A DNA stretch of 64,000 nucleotides from Casuarina equisetifolia (GCA_028551475.1 CM052358.1:20858853-20922852), one strand, 5' to 3'. Counted from the stretch's first letter, positions 24,829-37,636 are shown. Translations and numbers: made by a program. The notes: generated by a model from the letters alone, not told the origin.

Positions 24829-27800
24829 TTGGGTTGTTAGATCAACTTTGCCCTTGCTTGTTTCTCCCTGTCCAGGTCTATGGATTGCCATTTAGGCTGC
24901 TTGTACTAACATTAGTACTACCACAATCTCTATCTTCTGCAGTGTCATAATGTTTCTTTCTTGTCTGCCTTGCCTGTCCTCTGATTTCTCAAAACCAAGA
25001 TCTCTCTTGTTTCAGTTACTGGAATATTTCAGGATTAAGAGGCATGTTAATACTCGAGGACTACGTGTAGCATTTTTCCTGAAATCTAAGCATCTGTGGT
25101 TGTAGATATGACTTGCTAACTTATGCTTCTGGTAAGGAAATTGGTGAACTTGCATGTACTTTGGCATCTTGCTGAAGTTTTGCTTGGGAAATGTGTAATC
25201 GTTTGAAGGCACGAATATTCTTTATCAAGAAAGAGCTTCTAGAAATAATCAACGCGAAATTATCTTACATATCTATTGTGACTGGTGGGGATAGCTTAAT
25301 TGAAGCATCTGTCGTTTGAATTTATTGTTCAAATTTGATTAATTTATTTTTCAAAAGAACTCGAGCTATTACCAATTTGCTTGATTAACTTACTAAATCT
25401 TTATGTAATATATTTGAACAATCATAACGTCCTATTCATCATTAGTTACAAGATATAATTTTTAAGTAACATTTGTTCTTAACTGAGTTAGGTATTTGTC
25501 AATGTACTATATATAACTTTGATATTAGTTTCATATGCTTTAATTTATTGAAAATTTGACATCTAGACTAAAAAGATGAGAAATCTCGAATTCTGGACTT
25601 GGGATGATATATCTACATAGAAGTGGCTGTTCTAAAGATATCTTATTGCTTTTGATTACTTTTCTTGATGAAGGATCTTTATTGAAACTGCCAATTAACT
25701 AGTTTATAAAACTTGTTACCTATTGGGTAAGAAATCGGGATCAAAATCCTCCATTCATTGGACAGTGTGAAGAACTTAGTTTATAAGTTGAGATTTGGAG
25801 GGTGAAAAAATGAGAGACCTCTTATTAATTAATCCATAAATAGATAAATATTTAATGGATGAAATAGAGGAAAATTAAAACTATAGCATCAATAAAGAGG
25901 GGAATCTTAACTTTTAACCCGAACAGCCCAAGAATCGATGTCCTACAGCCCGGCCCACGAGGAGACTCTTTCGGCCTCAAAATGATCAGAAATAATGGGA
26001 TAATTATGAACCTTTTAACGTACAACTCCAAAAGCAAAACTTGGGATTCCTCTTTGGTTTAAACCTTTTTAACACTCCACCCAAAATCCCAACCTAGAAA
26101 AAATAAAAACCGTAATAGTAACTATTAAAAGATGTGTAACATGATAATATTTTTGCCATATAGAATGCATACTGAATTTTAATACGCTTTTCCACTTCGG
26201 TGAAAGGATGATTTAATAAAAAATTTGATTTTAATATTATGTTAGAATATTTACCTTTTGTATTAAACAAATAAAAAAATTACTTCAATAAAAAGGCTTT
26301 AAGACTCAATCTAAAAACTAGTTCAAAAGTAAAATTTTTGATTTGCACATATTTTTTCATATATTGAGAATCATTGGGTTTAAGGTCATGTGAAGTGGAA
26401 TAGATTGAATCTTGACTTTAATATTATGTTAAAAGGCCTAAAGATCTAACTAAAAAATTAATTTCAAAGTTAAAGGTTAATCTCTCTTTTAAGATTTATT
26501 TAAAAATCTTATTTTTTAATGTCTCATGAATAACTTCAGCATATTAAGAGAATAAGAAGTCAGTGAATTGATAAAGCAAATAAAGTAAAATACTTGCCAT
26601 TGAATCAAGTTAATTATTTTGAGAGAGTTTAAGAAAAAAAAAAGTCATGTTTTATTTAATTTGATTTGATGTTCTATTAAAGCTCCCGGAACCAATTTCT
26701 TGAGGAAAATGACCGTTGCTGTAACTAGTTTGACCCAAAAGCTAAAGAAGAATACTTCTCTTTGGGAAAAGAAGTGGGGCAACCTCGGATTCTAGAAAAG
26801 TGGCAATGTTTGTGTCAATAAATTAACTTTAACAAATCAAAGCAAAAGTAATCCGTGTTCTAACGCGTCACATCATTGGAATTGAAAAAGAACCCCTTTA
26901 CTTTATGACACAACATCAATCCACATACAGTTTCTTATTGTGGTGAATTAACAAAGTGCCATAATTCATCTTCCCTCATTCCAAGGCTTTCTCTCTCTTT
27001 TTTCCCTTCACAGGTGTGGAGGAAATTCTTTTATATTATCAAACGCCATCAATGCTTCTTTAATATGATCAAATATAGAAAAGTTTCAAGGAAGTTAGCG
27101 ACAATCTGTCTCTTACCAAATGAAATTTGTATTAAACAAGTACAACTCTAGCTCATTTTTTCTAGAGAAAACAAAGTTATTAATAAAATAAACTTCACGG
27201 ATTAACTTGAATTTAATCAACCTCGAATTTGCTGATAAAGATAGACATCAATGGGTTTTGTTTCGACACTAAAAAATAAGTGGTCTCCAGATGTTCCCAA
27301 ATTTTAATAATAATAATATATGTTTGAACCACATTTGCCAAAGAATATAAGAACTTTGTCCAAGCAAGCTTCAATTTGTGGCCATGGCTGCCCTACTGCC
27401 GTTGTATGATCTCATTCCTGATAAATGCCCTTCAATGCTATCATTGAGACATGCAATGAGAACTCAAAAAGGGTATCTATAATGATGTTATTACAATTTT
27501 ATCCGTTTAACTCATCAGTAGTATGTTGATTGTAGTCAAGAGTTTATTAATTGTTGCTAAAGTTTCCACCGTGTAAATGATTACAACCTCATTATAAGTT
27601 CGTAATCAAACGCTAGTTCTCCTTCAAAAGGTAGAGTATGAGATTATATACCTTAGGAAAGAAATATGCAGAGGGTCAGGTAGGATCGGATCCTACCTTT
27701 TATAGAGATAAAGAATCATTTCGAATAGGAAAATGAGGACAAGAGGTAGCCGTTGAAGTGGTCAAATTTCCATATGTTTAGTAAGAGTTGAACATTTGAG

Positions 27801-28283
27801 AAAATTTGTGTTCTCCATGTAGTGAGATTAATGAGTTTTTAAGTACAAATAAGATATATTTTAACCATGATGATAATCATATATGTATATATTTATGAAT
27901 GCACATAAATTCACATATTTAAGTATTAAATTTAAAATTAAGTTCTAAACAGTACTCACTCTCAACTAAGTTAGGTCCTTATCGATTATGATATTTATAT
28001 ATTATTAAAAATAATAGTTGTGTTATATTACCAATTCCTTAACTTGATTTTATATATTTAGACATTTATTTTACTTAACAATCAGTTTAGAAAAAAAAAA
28101 GATATTAGATCATTTTTAATCTAATTTAAAATATATTATCAAAACTGATTTTTTTTCGTGATTTCTTTACATTTGTGATACTAGGACATTAAAACTAACA
28201 ATTGCCATATATCATCAATATCTTAATTTGATTTTTTATATATATACTTAAATATTATTTGTTTAAAAAATTGGTCAATATCT
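24829..28283. other. 3' region then AT-rich intergenic DNA
   Basis: The first few hundred bases are probably the 3' UTR of the preceding gene. From about 25.2 to 28.3 kb the sequence is strongly AT-rich with no coding signal. A motif TTTAATATTATGTTA(A/G)AA occurs near 26231 and 26416, and a close variant near 819, so it may belong to a dispersed repeat family. I see nothing else that can be supported. Confidence 0.45.
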
Positions 28284-28430
28284 ATGTACACGTCCACGAA
28301 CGTGCATGAACAAGGAGGCTCAGTTTGCAAGGCCATGATGAAGATGACAGAAGCTCAGGGCAAGCATGGCTTTGATGATGCCAATGCAGGTACAATCATG
28401 CCCAGCAAAGAAGGGCCCCCGGCATTGTGA
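28284..28430 (+). other. 48-codon open frame of coding-like composition, unassigned
   Basis: An ATG at 28284 opens 48 codons to a TGA at 28428-28430. The encoded segment GKHGFDDANAGTIMPSKEG and the balanced codon composition stand out from the AT-rich surroundings. No signal peptide or family is recognised. It may be a relic exon, a small peptide gene, or chance. Confidence 0.15.
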
Positions 28431-30655
28431 CAAAGAGTACCCTAAGGGAAAGGGAACCCATCATATCAGAGAAGGACCCTGAAGAATGCAGACCCGTCCC
28501 TCACATTCTTTCTACAATTGTATATTCCCGAAAGTCTCCACCCTCCAGATGCTTAAACTTGTCTGCTTTAGCCTCTGATATGACTTTTATGCCTATTTAT
28601 TGTGTCTGGACAGGGATATGGGCACTCCTGACGTGACACAGGGTGTACCAAAACACGACTCTCCAAAGGGAAAAGTAAGAAAAAGGTTGTTTTTGGCCGG
28701 GGGCCGAGTGTTACGGACTACCAAAGTAAGATTTTTGCTGCTCTCTAGTCTGTAAACGAACATGACCGAAGGAAAATAAAAAAAAAGAAGTGAGGATTAA
28801 TCTCACACTTGGTATCCTTAAACAAAACATGAATTTGGTCAAAAAAAAGTTAGATACAGAAAAGGTGATTCTAGTGATAAGTATTGTTAACTATGTTAAT
28901 GTAAAAGAATATTATTTCTATGAAATTAAAATCTAACAAGTGTTCCCTTTAGCTGTTATTTCTTGTGCTAATCTTGTACTCTTTGTTGTTGATCAATTGT
29001 CAAAGAAAGAAGGAAGGAAGAAGCAATTTTCCTATAGCTATTATCTCTATATCCGAATGAACCAACTTTTGAGTCAAATGTAAGTCTTGTAACATAAATT
29101 GAATGTTAATAACTAACAAATTCTCATGAAAACATGTATATTAACCAACATCAAGAGAGCTTCTCAAGAGACTCCAACTTCGTGAAACTTTCAAGCTCAA
29201 ACCGAGAAGACAAGTTCTAATCACAAGCCCGAAGAAGTCCTGTTATGTTCTTGGTTGTGGGTATCTTTTGCATGTGAAAGAACACAAAAAAAAAAAAAAT
29301 GGTGAAAAAATAATTGCAAGGCATCCCACTGATGATAACCCACAACACGTGCGTGCCCTGATCAATTCGACAAATCTCCTATGCAGTAGAAAAAGCAACA
29401 AAGCAAGTAAAAATATGATGAGAAATTTCTTGAGATTCTCTACGGTGACAAGGATCCCAACCCGCACGAGAGTTGCTTCATTGGATTCTCTTACGGATGC
29501 TGGGCTCCTGTCGGACACACAGACAATCCATCAGACCTGACAACATAATCTCACCCTAACAATTTGCAGAGAAGAACATGACACACCCACTGCCCCTTTT
29601 ATGTTCTCACTCGGAGAGAAAGTTAAACTCTCGAGTTTTTGTCTTCTGGGTCGTGGGCAAATCCCAAGAAAGTTTAACTTCAAGAGCCATTGCATGTGGA
29701 ACCCCTGCATGGAAAATACAGAAAATAGGAAGAGCTCTTCTTGGAAAGGCCTTTACAGGAAGACAACAATATTTGACATCAAAATGTTCGAGTACAGCGG
29801 CGATTTAGGGGACCCCCGGTCTCACAATATAAGCCGCTAATTGAGTCTGATTGATTTTCTAAAAGACAAAGGATGGGCCTGCAATATGATTGGTGGGGTT
29901 AAGATTTAAATTTCTTGAGAGCGTTACCATTATTTTAATTTGATACTTCTCTTATTATTCATTATCAATCTTTGTTTTCTTTGTGTTAAAGTATTTTTCT
30001 TTCTTAATATATGTTATAAGAAAGGAAAATAGACTTTCTTCTACCAACTTATATCCAATTCAAAAGTTAGAAAATGCGAATGTAAAGGATTTGTAAAAAG
30101 ATGGACAAGGAATAGCATATTGAGATCCTTTAATCCCAAGAATATGCAAATTGTTACAAGCACTTGTTTGTAAAGAACCATACGCGGCTTTCATAGCAGG
30201 AAGACAGAATGATAATAAAGTAGTGAACACACATAAAAAGGAGTCCATGCATTTACTAATTTGGTTGACTTAACAAACAAAAGCTGATATATTTGCAAGC
30301 GATCACACTCACAAACCCCAAATCCACCCATGACATTGCACTCACCAAATGCTAGAGGTCAGCAATACATATGAAAAGGAATAGAAAAGAAGGAAAGTAG
30401 GTATAAAGGCTAAATTTAGTTGGAGAAGACCAGCTAAATTTAGTGATTAGTATGTCCTACAATTTGAAAAAACGACTAAAAAAGTAGCAAAGAAAACAAA
30501 TCTAACAACTGCCTCCGAAGATGCACCCAATCAAAATCCCAAATTCTCACACTATACTTCAATGATCAGATGGAAAAACTCAAACTAGATTAGAACTTCT
30601 TAAAGACCATCTCTAAAATTGCTGAAATGATCTTGGTTTTTTGTAAGCACGCATG
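28431..30655. other. Intergenic DNA upstream of the next feature
   Basis: The more balanced patch at 28.3-28.7 kb and another at 29.2-29.85 kb contain short open frames on both strands, none with a recognisable domain. The stretch next to 30656 should include the 3' UTR of the minus-strand SMR gene. No RNA gene or mobile element could be established. Confidence 0.4.
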
Positions 30656-31027
30656 TCAAACTGAAATATCTCGAAGTGCAAAGAAGAAGAAAAGCTCTAA
30701 GTCTGGAGGTGCGAAGAATGCAATCGGCGATCTCTGCAAGGAGCAATTTGAGACCAGCCTTTGCTTCTTGGGTGCCGGCGGGCATGTTGAAATCTCCGGT
30801 ATCCGGAATCTCTGAGCTTTGGGTGTGCAGCAGCCGCTTGAAGGCACTTCAACACCCTCGAAATCTATGTCACCTATCTTCGAACAATCATCAGAGGTTG
30901 TGGTGGAAGAGCTAGAAGGCAAATTTGTTGATGCTTCTTTGTTCTTGGAGGGTGAAAGCCGCTTCTTGAAACGGCTTCTTCTTGGCTTTCTGGCTGGTCT
31001 TGCTCTTGTTCTTCCAGACGGGGCCAT
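30656..31027 (-). CDS. SMR: SIAMESE-RELATED (SMR) cyclin-dependent kinase inhibitor
   Basis: An intronless minus-strand frame encodes 123 residues. The N-terminus is strongly basic (MAPSGRTRARPARKPRRSRF), followed by a Ser/Thr-rich linker. Residues 66-90 carry the SMR signature CCTPKAQRFRIPEI followed by STCPPAPKKQR. Residues 101-113 give PIAFFAPPDLELF, a conserved C-terminal element of one SMR subgroup. SMR proteins bind CDK-cyclin complexes in the nucleus, block mitosis and promote endoreduplication or stress arrest. The frame is open upstream to an ATG at 31108, but family proteins have no such 27-residue extension, so I start at 31027. A TATA-like sequence and a repeated GGGCAACGGGCAG-type motif lie about 530-830 bases upstream. 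The exact SMR number cannot be assigned by eye; the SMR9/10/11-type tail is the closest resemblance. Confidence 0.9.
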   Translation of the reverse strand: MAPSGRTRARPARKPRRSRFKKRLSPSKNKEASTNLPSSSSTTTSDDCSKIGDIDFEGVEVPSSGCCTPKAQRFRIPEISTCPPAPKKQRLVSNCSLQRSPIAFFAPPDLELFFFFALRDISV

Positions 31028-31550
31028 TTGAAGCTGAATGACAAAGCTTCTGCTAGATTTAGTTGCTGAATCAAGCAGGAGAAAGCTAGAAACCCTTACT
31101 CCGACCACAAAATAAAACCAAAAATCCTATTGGAGTGTTTGAAAGCTACTAAATTTGACTGAAAAGTGGTAAAAAAGCGTAGTAGCCACCCACTAGAGAC
31201 GATCACTTTTAAGCCCAAAACTACTTCAGGAAAGCACCCACTATCTACGGAGACTGCAACTTTGAATTTCTCAAGGAGATTTAACCAGAAACCTTTTTAT
31301 GAGCAAACCCACCTGAGATCAAGCACACGCATGGCAAACCATGATAAAACCAGCATCAGTAATCATTCAACCTAAGATCATCTAAACTCTACCTTAACCT
31401 TGATACAAACCATGATGAACAGAACAGCAATCTTTGAGAAACCCAACAAAGATCCTGCAGTTCAAGGAACAGAATAATCCAGCTCCATCCTAGATAACCT
31501 ATGAAGGCATGAACCCCATATAAACTTCAAGTAATCTGAGAGCTAGCTAG
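31028..31550 (-). promoter_or_regulatory. Probable long 5' leader of the SMR gene
   Basis: Between the SMR start codon and the TATA-like sequence at 31553-31563 lie about 520 bases that look transcribed rather than intergenic. As read on the minus strand there are several short upstream ATG frames, for example ATGCCTTCATAG near 31509. Such short upstream frames could dampen translation. Leader extent is inferred from the TATA-like position only. Confidence 0.3.
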
Positions 31551-31552
31551 GA

Positions 31553-31856
31553 CTTATATTTATGAGAGCTAATCCGGGCAGTTCTGCCCGTTGCCCGAAT
31601 CAAGCAACACCCAGAGAGAGAAAGAGACAAGGGGAGGGAGAGGGGTTGGTTCAAATTTCTATGGATCCCATGGATTCTTGATTGATTGGGAATAATTTGG
31701 GCAGGGGGTTGCCCGCTGCCCGTGGGAAGAGTTAAAAAAAGTAATCAAGATGTTTGCTCTCATTTATCTTCTTTTCAACTTGATTTCGCACTTTTGTGTT
31801 GGGGCTTATGTATTGCTTAGTGATAGGTACTTCGGTCAGGCCTGCCCGTTGCCCTC
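31553..31856 (-). promoter_or_regulatory. SMR promoter: TATA-like box and repeated GGGCAACGGGCAG motif
   Basis: On the minus strand ATAAATATAAG (31563-31553) is a TATA candidate. Just upstream, 31575-31590 is a perfect dyad: CGGGCAG, two bases, CTGCCCG. The word TGCCCG(T/C)TGCCC (plus strand) appears three times, at 31585-31596, about 31709-31721 and 31843-31854. A GA-rich tract (31615-31645) lies between the first two. Two copies contain AACGG on the gene strand, the core of the mitosis-specific MSA element bound by MYB3R factors, which is suggestive beside a cell-cycle inhibitor. The regulatory role is inference. Confidence 0.4.
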
Positions 31857-34367
31857 AGCAAAAAGCCAAAACAGGGGGAGGAGACACAGTTCTTCAAATT
31901 ATTTGTTGTTTACTGTGGATCATTATTCAAACTCTGTGTAATGGTTCATGCATTCATCCTCATCAACTCTCCAATCTTAGTTTCACTATTTATATTAACA
32001 TTTTCCTTTGATTCAACTCTTCTGTTCATAAAGTAGCATGTTAAATTTAACCTAACAAAGTTATTAGCTTCTGATCTTATCCTCTTTGGATCACATCAAG
32101 CAAAACTTGAATAACCCATATGCTTAAAAAAGTTTGTGCATTCTTGGGATTACATAGAAGAGGAATGGTAAGGGACAGTTACCATGTAGTTAAGATTCTC
32201 ACTAGTTTATTTACAATTACATTTTATCAAACTTGGAGAAACCAAAATCAGAGGAGACAAATAAAGTTCAGAATTGGGAAAGGCCCCCCATAAGTGTTGT
32301 GTCAGTTGGTTCCTGTTTCTTAGCTTCACCTGGTCAGACATTTTTAAATTTGATTTATGGTTTGGTCTGATCCCCTTGTCCTGCCCTTTGTTTTTAACTT
32401 TTTGTGTTTAGATATTTCAGACAACCTTCATGGGATTCCAAAGGGTGTACTATTTGTGCACGTGGTTCTGTGATCCACAGGTTGACAAATGACCTAAAAA
32501 GTGCTGGTTGCAACTGGCTCAGTAATCCACAAGTTGGTCAATGGAGCTTAGCTTCTAAGTTTTTCCTCCTGATCCTTTTTTAGTCTTGTGTTCACATAAC
32601 AACTTTCGGCTGAGTGGACTGAATCTTATCAAATGCAAAGATATAAACATGTTTAACACTAAATTTAAGTTATTTGATAATATATACCTTTTTAATATAC
32701 CTTAAATATACATTATATTTCTTCTTATTTTTATAAAGAAATATATAACATATCAGTATATTAATAATATTAAACATTTATTATATTTTATTAGTTAATA
32801 AAGTCTTATCTAAAACTTGAATTTTGACTAACAAAATCTAATGACTTATACAAGAGAAAATATTTTTATATATAACAAACATAATAAGTTAGTATATTAA
32901 TAATGTAAAAAAATAACTAGAATTTAACATTTGATTTATTTTTCATCTTAATACAAGTTTGGCTAAATTGAAACGAATTTTAAAAGCTCAATTGATAAAA
33001 GCATCTTAATCTCACACCAAGCACTAACAATATATAGAAGAGGAAATCTGACTAGTCTTTTTGAGACCTTCACATTTTGTTCCTAGGTTGTTTCACCTTT
33101 TAGGACTGTGCCTTTCTCTCTCTTTTTTGTTTCCAGAGCAACAAGTCTTATCAAATGATGGGACAGATATCAGCTCCTCCTAAGTCTTACTATAAATAGT
33201 TAATCATAAACTCGGGTATTGAGGCCGAACCGGGCACAGAAACTTCAACTCAAAATTGACTTTCTTAGAACAATAAACAGTCTTAAAAGAGCTGGGAGGA
33301 ACATTATTATCACTGCATAGATGTAAGGGAAATTAATGGGAGAATTGAAGGTTAGGCCTCGAGGTTCTCAGAACATTTATAGAACTAGAACTAGAACTAG
33401 ATCTGCTTGCAGTTTAGAATATCAGAAACAATCAGAATCCCAAAACAACATTATAAATTCATGAGGATTTGGTCCCAACCACTAACGACCTTGATGGTAT
33501 TACAACTACCGAAACCTATGTTAAAATAAGATCTATATAAACAGTCTTCTTCTTGTAAACCGTGCACTTTGAGTATAAATGGAACAGTTATGGATCCCTT
33601 CAGGCTGTGGATAATAAGACTGCATTTAACTCCCATCCAAAAAGGCATTCTCATAAAATAGAGACAGATTTTGGCGGCAGGAATTTAAAGTTTACAATTT
33701 CATCTCATAATGTCCAGCATCTGCTTAGTGTTCCAGAGGTTCTCTGTCATGAATTTAGGTGGGTCATACAATAAATACACACAACAAACATTTATAGAGA
33801 AGAAAGATATGTTACATTATTTGAGATGTAATCTTTTGTTTATAAATAAATAATTCTCTTACTGTTTAGAAATTAGAAAACCCGAACATTCCCTTGTGCA
33901 ACAACCAGTTCCTGAAGAGTTGGTGTAAATTTGACATGAGGCACAAATATACTTTAATGGCCAACTTGAGTAACCTTCTTCCCTAAATAAACCTTAGAAG
34001 AACCTGAACAAAGTGAACCCATATTGTGCCTAGCCCAACTGGTAGAAATATATGCCAAGTAATCCTAGCAAAGAACTCAGAAGTTCCGTAACAGTTTGAA
34101 TATAAAGGTTCCCTGGCATGATGAATACATAACATCCAGAGCCTTTCTATCTTGTTCATTGGAAGGAATCTACCCGTTTGTGAAACCTTTGTCAAATACT
34201 AGTTAACAAACATGAATTAACAAAAAAGGGTATCAAACAACATCTGAAGGTGGTCTCTTCTCACTTAAAAAGGTGAAACTACAGAAGCAAAATTCATAGG
34301 CAACAAGAAAAATTAATACCTTCTTAAAGTACAAAACAACAAATTAAAGAAGATGTCCGACAGGAAG
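31857..34367. other. Intergenic AT-rich DNA and 3' region of the RRM gene
   Basis: Positions 32.6-33.0 kb are almost pure AT-rich sequence. A short GAACTA triplication lies near 33380-33400. No open frame resembles a known family. The part next to 34368 is expected to be the 3' UTR of the minus-strand RRM gene. Confidence 0.4.
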
Positions 34368-37300
34368 TCATCTTGCTCTAGAAACTGCTTCGTCCAGCTC
34401 AGCCTGTGAGGACGGAAACAATTCTATGTATCGACTCCCAAGGGTCATCCTGTCTTTAACCATTGCTGCTTTTGAATCTTCTGCACTTGCAAACTCCACA
34501 ATTGCTTCCCCAGTAGGCCTTCCCTCAGAGTTCATTGTTATATGAATTGCATCTTCTGACAAAGCAAAATCTTTAAAGAACTCCATTATATCATCCTTGC
34601 TGGCTGAAAATGGCAGTCCCCTCAACCGCAGTACTCCCGTATGCTCAGCTGAGTCCTTCCCCTCATCGTATGATTTAGCCCTCGGGACCCTTCTATGTGG
34701 TGAACCGCCGCGAGCTTCTGAAACTTCCTTCGCTATTGCCTTGTAGTATTCCTGTCTCTTACTTCTGAAAACCTCAACATATCTTCTGCCCAAGTTCTGT
34801 CTGTTCCTTTGAAGTGCAAAATCTACTTGAAGAGGATAACCCAAAACGCAAAAAGCTTCCCCAGTGAACTTGCCACCATTATGGACAAAAAGAATGTCAA
34901 CAATGTCCAGACCATGGAAGAACTCAACAACATCAATTTCTGTGCAATCAAATGGAAGACCACGGAGTCGAACAACAGGGAAAGGTGGAGCTTGGTTGAC
35001 ATAGGCAAATGGAGATGCATTGTACATAAAACTCGAGCCAGGGGCAGGTCCATAAAATGAAGATCCCTGATCAACTACCCGCTGACGCTTTGGACCCATT
35101 TCACGACCATCGCTGCCATCAGGATATTTGCTGCTGTGCACAATGTCCAAGTAGACAACAGAAGAGATTATGCCAATAATCCCTGAACAAACTACAACTA
35201 AAGCAACATTACTTAGTTCAACTACATTCTAAATGTGCCTCCACCTGGCTTAAAATGGGATAGTTGGATGAATGGTCACACCTCCTACTTATAGTGGTGT
35301 CAGTTAACTTTCCACTTAAAGAACCAAAAAAAGAACTTTATTTAGCCGTCTTACTAATCATTTCAAGTTTCAAGCTTTGGCAAGACAAATAATCTTCAAT
35401 CATTTCCTATTCTTTCATCTTATCTTTATCACCACCAGATGTTACCTGAATGTTTAAGCCTATCCAAACCCATAAACACTAGCTTCTAAACCAGGTGACC
35501 TGGATTTCTCCCATATCCCACCCAGTTATCAGTTTACCATACAAAGTTTAATTCACTCAACGTTTGCCATGAGTCTATTATGTACATATTTTCAGGCAAA
35601 ATTTCTTGGTTTAAATTGTCATCATTCCCCTCTATACAAGTTGAGCTCTAAGCAACCATGTGCTAGAGCACATCGTCTCAGGAGGTTGTTTTTCATAAAC
35701 CTTTTTAACCTAAACATCCTACAATTGTAATAGTTAGGTTCAGTCCATAGCTAGCTTCTACTGTATCAATGAGCTAGTCCACGAATAACATTCAATTGAA
35801 GTTGCTTTTACTGTATAAATGTGCAGATCCCAGCATACTCTACCATGAAAGCAGTTTCAACATCTTATTTCCATCAACAAACAAAAAAGGTTGACAGGGA
35901 ATGATTCTAAGAAAATTTCACAGCCTGTTTAGCTGCCTGATGATAAGTCAACATATCTAAGATTGGCATGCACCAAAAAGGTATCTTTTCATATCTCACC
36001 CGTAGCCAGTGACAAAAGAATTTTTCTTTTGTTTAAGTGCATATGAATACAGGTTTTTCATAGATCTATCAGCAGACAATAGCAAGAAAGAACGAGAAGA
36101 GGGTATAAACTCAAGATTCGAAAAAGCAGCATCAAAACAGGCCCGTTTTGTTAGTATAAGTCCAATCCTTCTATAATAATGATAATGGTGTAAACCTTAG
36201 GCCGGTTTTGTTACTATAAGATCACAGCTTACTAAACAGCTAATACATCACACGAATATTTCAACATATGTACTCAATTAGATCTAATTCAATCCCCAAG
36301 TCTCCACAATATTTCATGTGAAACAGCCTATCATGGAAACCAAAATGCAATGCTCCTCATGCTTCCAGTTTAGCTTCTTCTAGAGTGCAAGAGAAATAAA
36401 TAGATAACAATGAAATACTGCTGAAGCATGACGGTACCTCTCATAAATATCAGGTCTCCTCACACAATTCTAATATAAAATATCCAATCCCCATTCCCGG
36501 ACTAGCCATATAGTGTTGACAATGTACATAGTGAATATATGCCCCCACATTTTTGCTCTGGCTCTATCATCTAAAAGGATCTTGGTGGTGCTAGTATTGG
36601 CAATGGTACTAACAAGGAAGGAAAAAAAAAAGGTCATAAATCATCTTTCTAAGACCAATATCTATCCTTCTTAAGAATCTTATTCTTTTCAAGAACATGA
36701 AGACTTAGAGAAAGAAAATTAATATGGTGCATGATCATTGCTTTCCCCAAGAACCTAACTGCTTTTTTTAATGGAAAAATATAACCACGCATCCCTGTGC
36801 TAGAATTCTTATGGTCCACCATTCCATACTGATGGTGGAACGGACATAAGCTGATTCAAAAGGCACTGCCTTTTTCATAAAATCTAACTAAACCTTGTAA
36901 TGCTGTCTATGCAGTGATGAACAAATTTTCTCGTTTCCGATATATGAACTCGGTGTCAAGAGGGGTAACAAAAATCTAGACATGGAAAACGACTCTACGC
37001 AAATCTTGATTTAGTTATAGCATTTAACATGTATAAACTATCTATACTTAGCGGCATGCAGATTGAACAAAAATTACAAACATAATACCTGTTACTATTT
37101 TTCAGTTACATTATTCCCTCTTCAAGCAGATTAAAGTGAAATTATTTCATGAAAATACAAAGAACCAGCATTCTTAACAATCCGAAAACATAGCTCACCT
37201 TTCTCTTTTCATCTTTAATCATGAAAACGAGTAAAAAAGGGACATTGAAACATCAACATAAAAGAGGTCTATAAAAAGAAAGAAAAAAAGAAACACCTCT

Positions 37301-37636
37301 GTGTGCATGTGAGCATCAGGGCGTGCTGCAAAAGTACTGAAGACTTTATCAATGGCCGAATTCTTCTTTTTATACAATTTTTAGTTACAAACAGCTACCC
37401 AGACAAGATAATTTCGAAGGGACAGACAATCAGACTTCGTAAAACATATCGAAACAGAAAAACTAAGAAAGGAGATTGAATACAAACCCAAATCTCCCAA
37501 AAACTTAACAAACAAAATTACCAAATCAATAACAACCCAAACACACAAAACCTAAATCTCAACCAAAGAAGTAAGAACAAGAACTTTGAACCAAAAAGAG
37601 CATAAGGATAAAAGTCTCCTACCCTCTGTAGAACAT
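34368..37636 (-). CDS. RNA-binding protein with two RRMs, hnRNP F/H (GRSF1)-like
   Basis: Two coding exons join in frame: 37636-37623 (MFYR plus two bases) and 35133-34368, giving 259 residues. The domain order is a short Tyr/Pro-rich N-terminus with a KRQR patch, then RRM1 at about 58-130 (VVRLRGLPFDCTEIDVVEFF, FTGEAFCVLGYPLQVDFAL, GRRYVEVFRSKRQEYY) and RRM2 at about 172-246 (VLRLRGLPFSASKDDIMEFF, PTGEAIVEFASAEDSKAAM, GSRYIELFPSS). The LRGLPF/GRRYVEVF signatures are those of quasi-RRMs in hnRNP F/H-type proteins, which bind G-rich RNA and affect splicing and processing. The protein resembles the two-RRM Arabidopsis members of this group, such as At5g66010. The intron is 2.5 kb. Its acceptor is a tandem CAGCAG, so proteins with and without one Ser after residue 5 are expected. 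The first exon holds only 14 coding bases and was chosen for phase and conservation. Confidence 0.85.
35131..35136 (-). promoter_or_regulatory. NAGNAG tandem splice acceptor
   Basis: On the minus strand the intron ends in CAGCAG. Both AGs keep the frame, because each is followed by C in the same phase, completing GG|C as Gly. Use of the first keeps an AGC Ser codon and use of the second drops it. Confidence 0.65.

Noticed and set aside
29243..29840. Cluster of 76-91-codon frames on both strands
   Set aside because: Overlapping frames on both strands, none with family resemblance or consistent splice sites.
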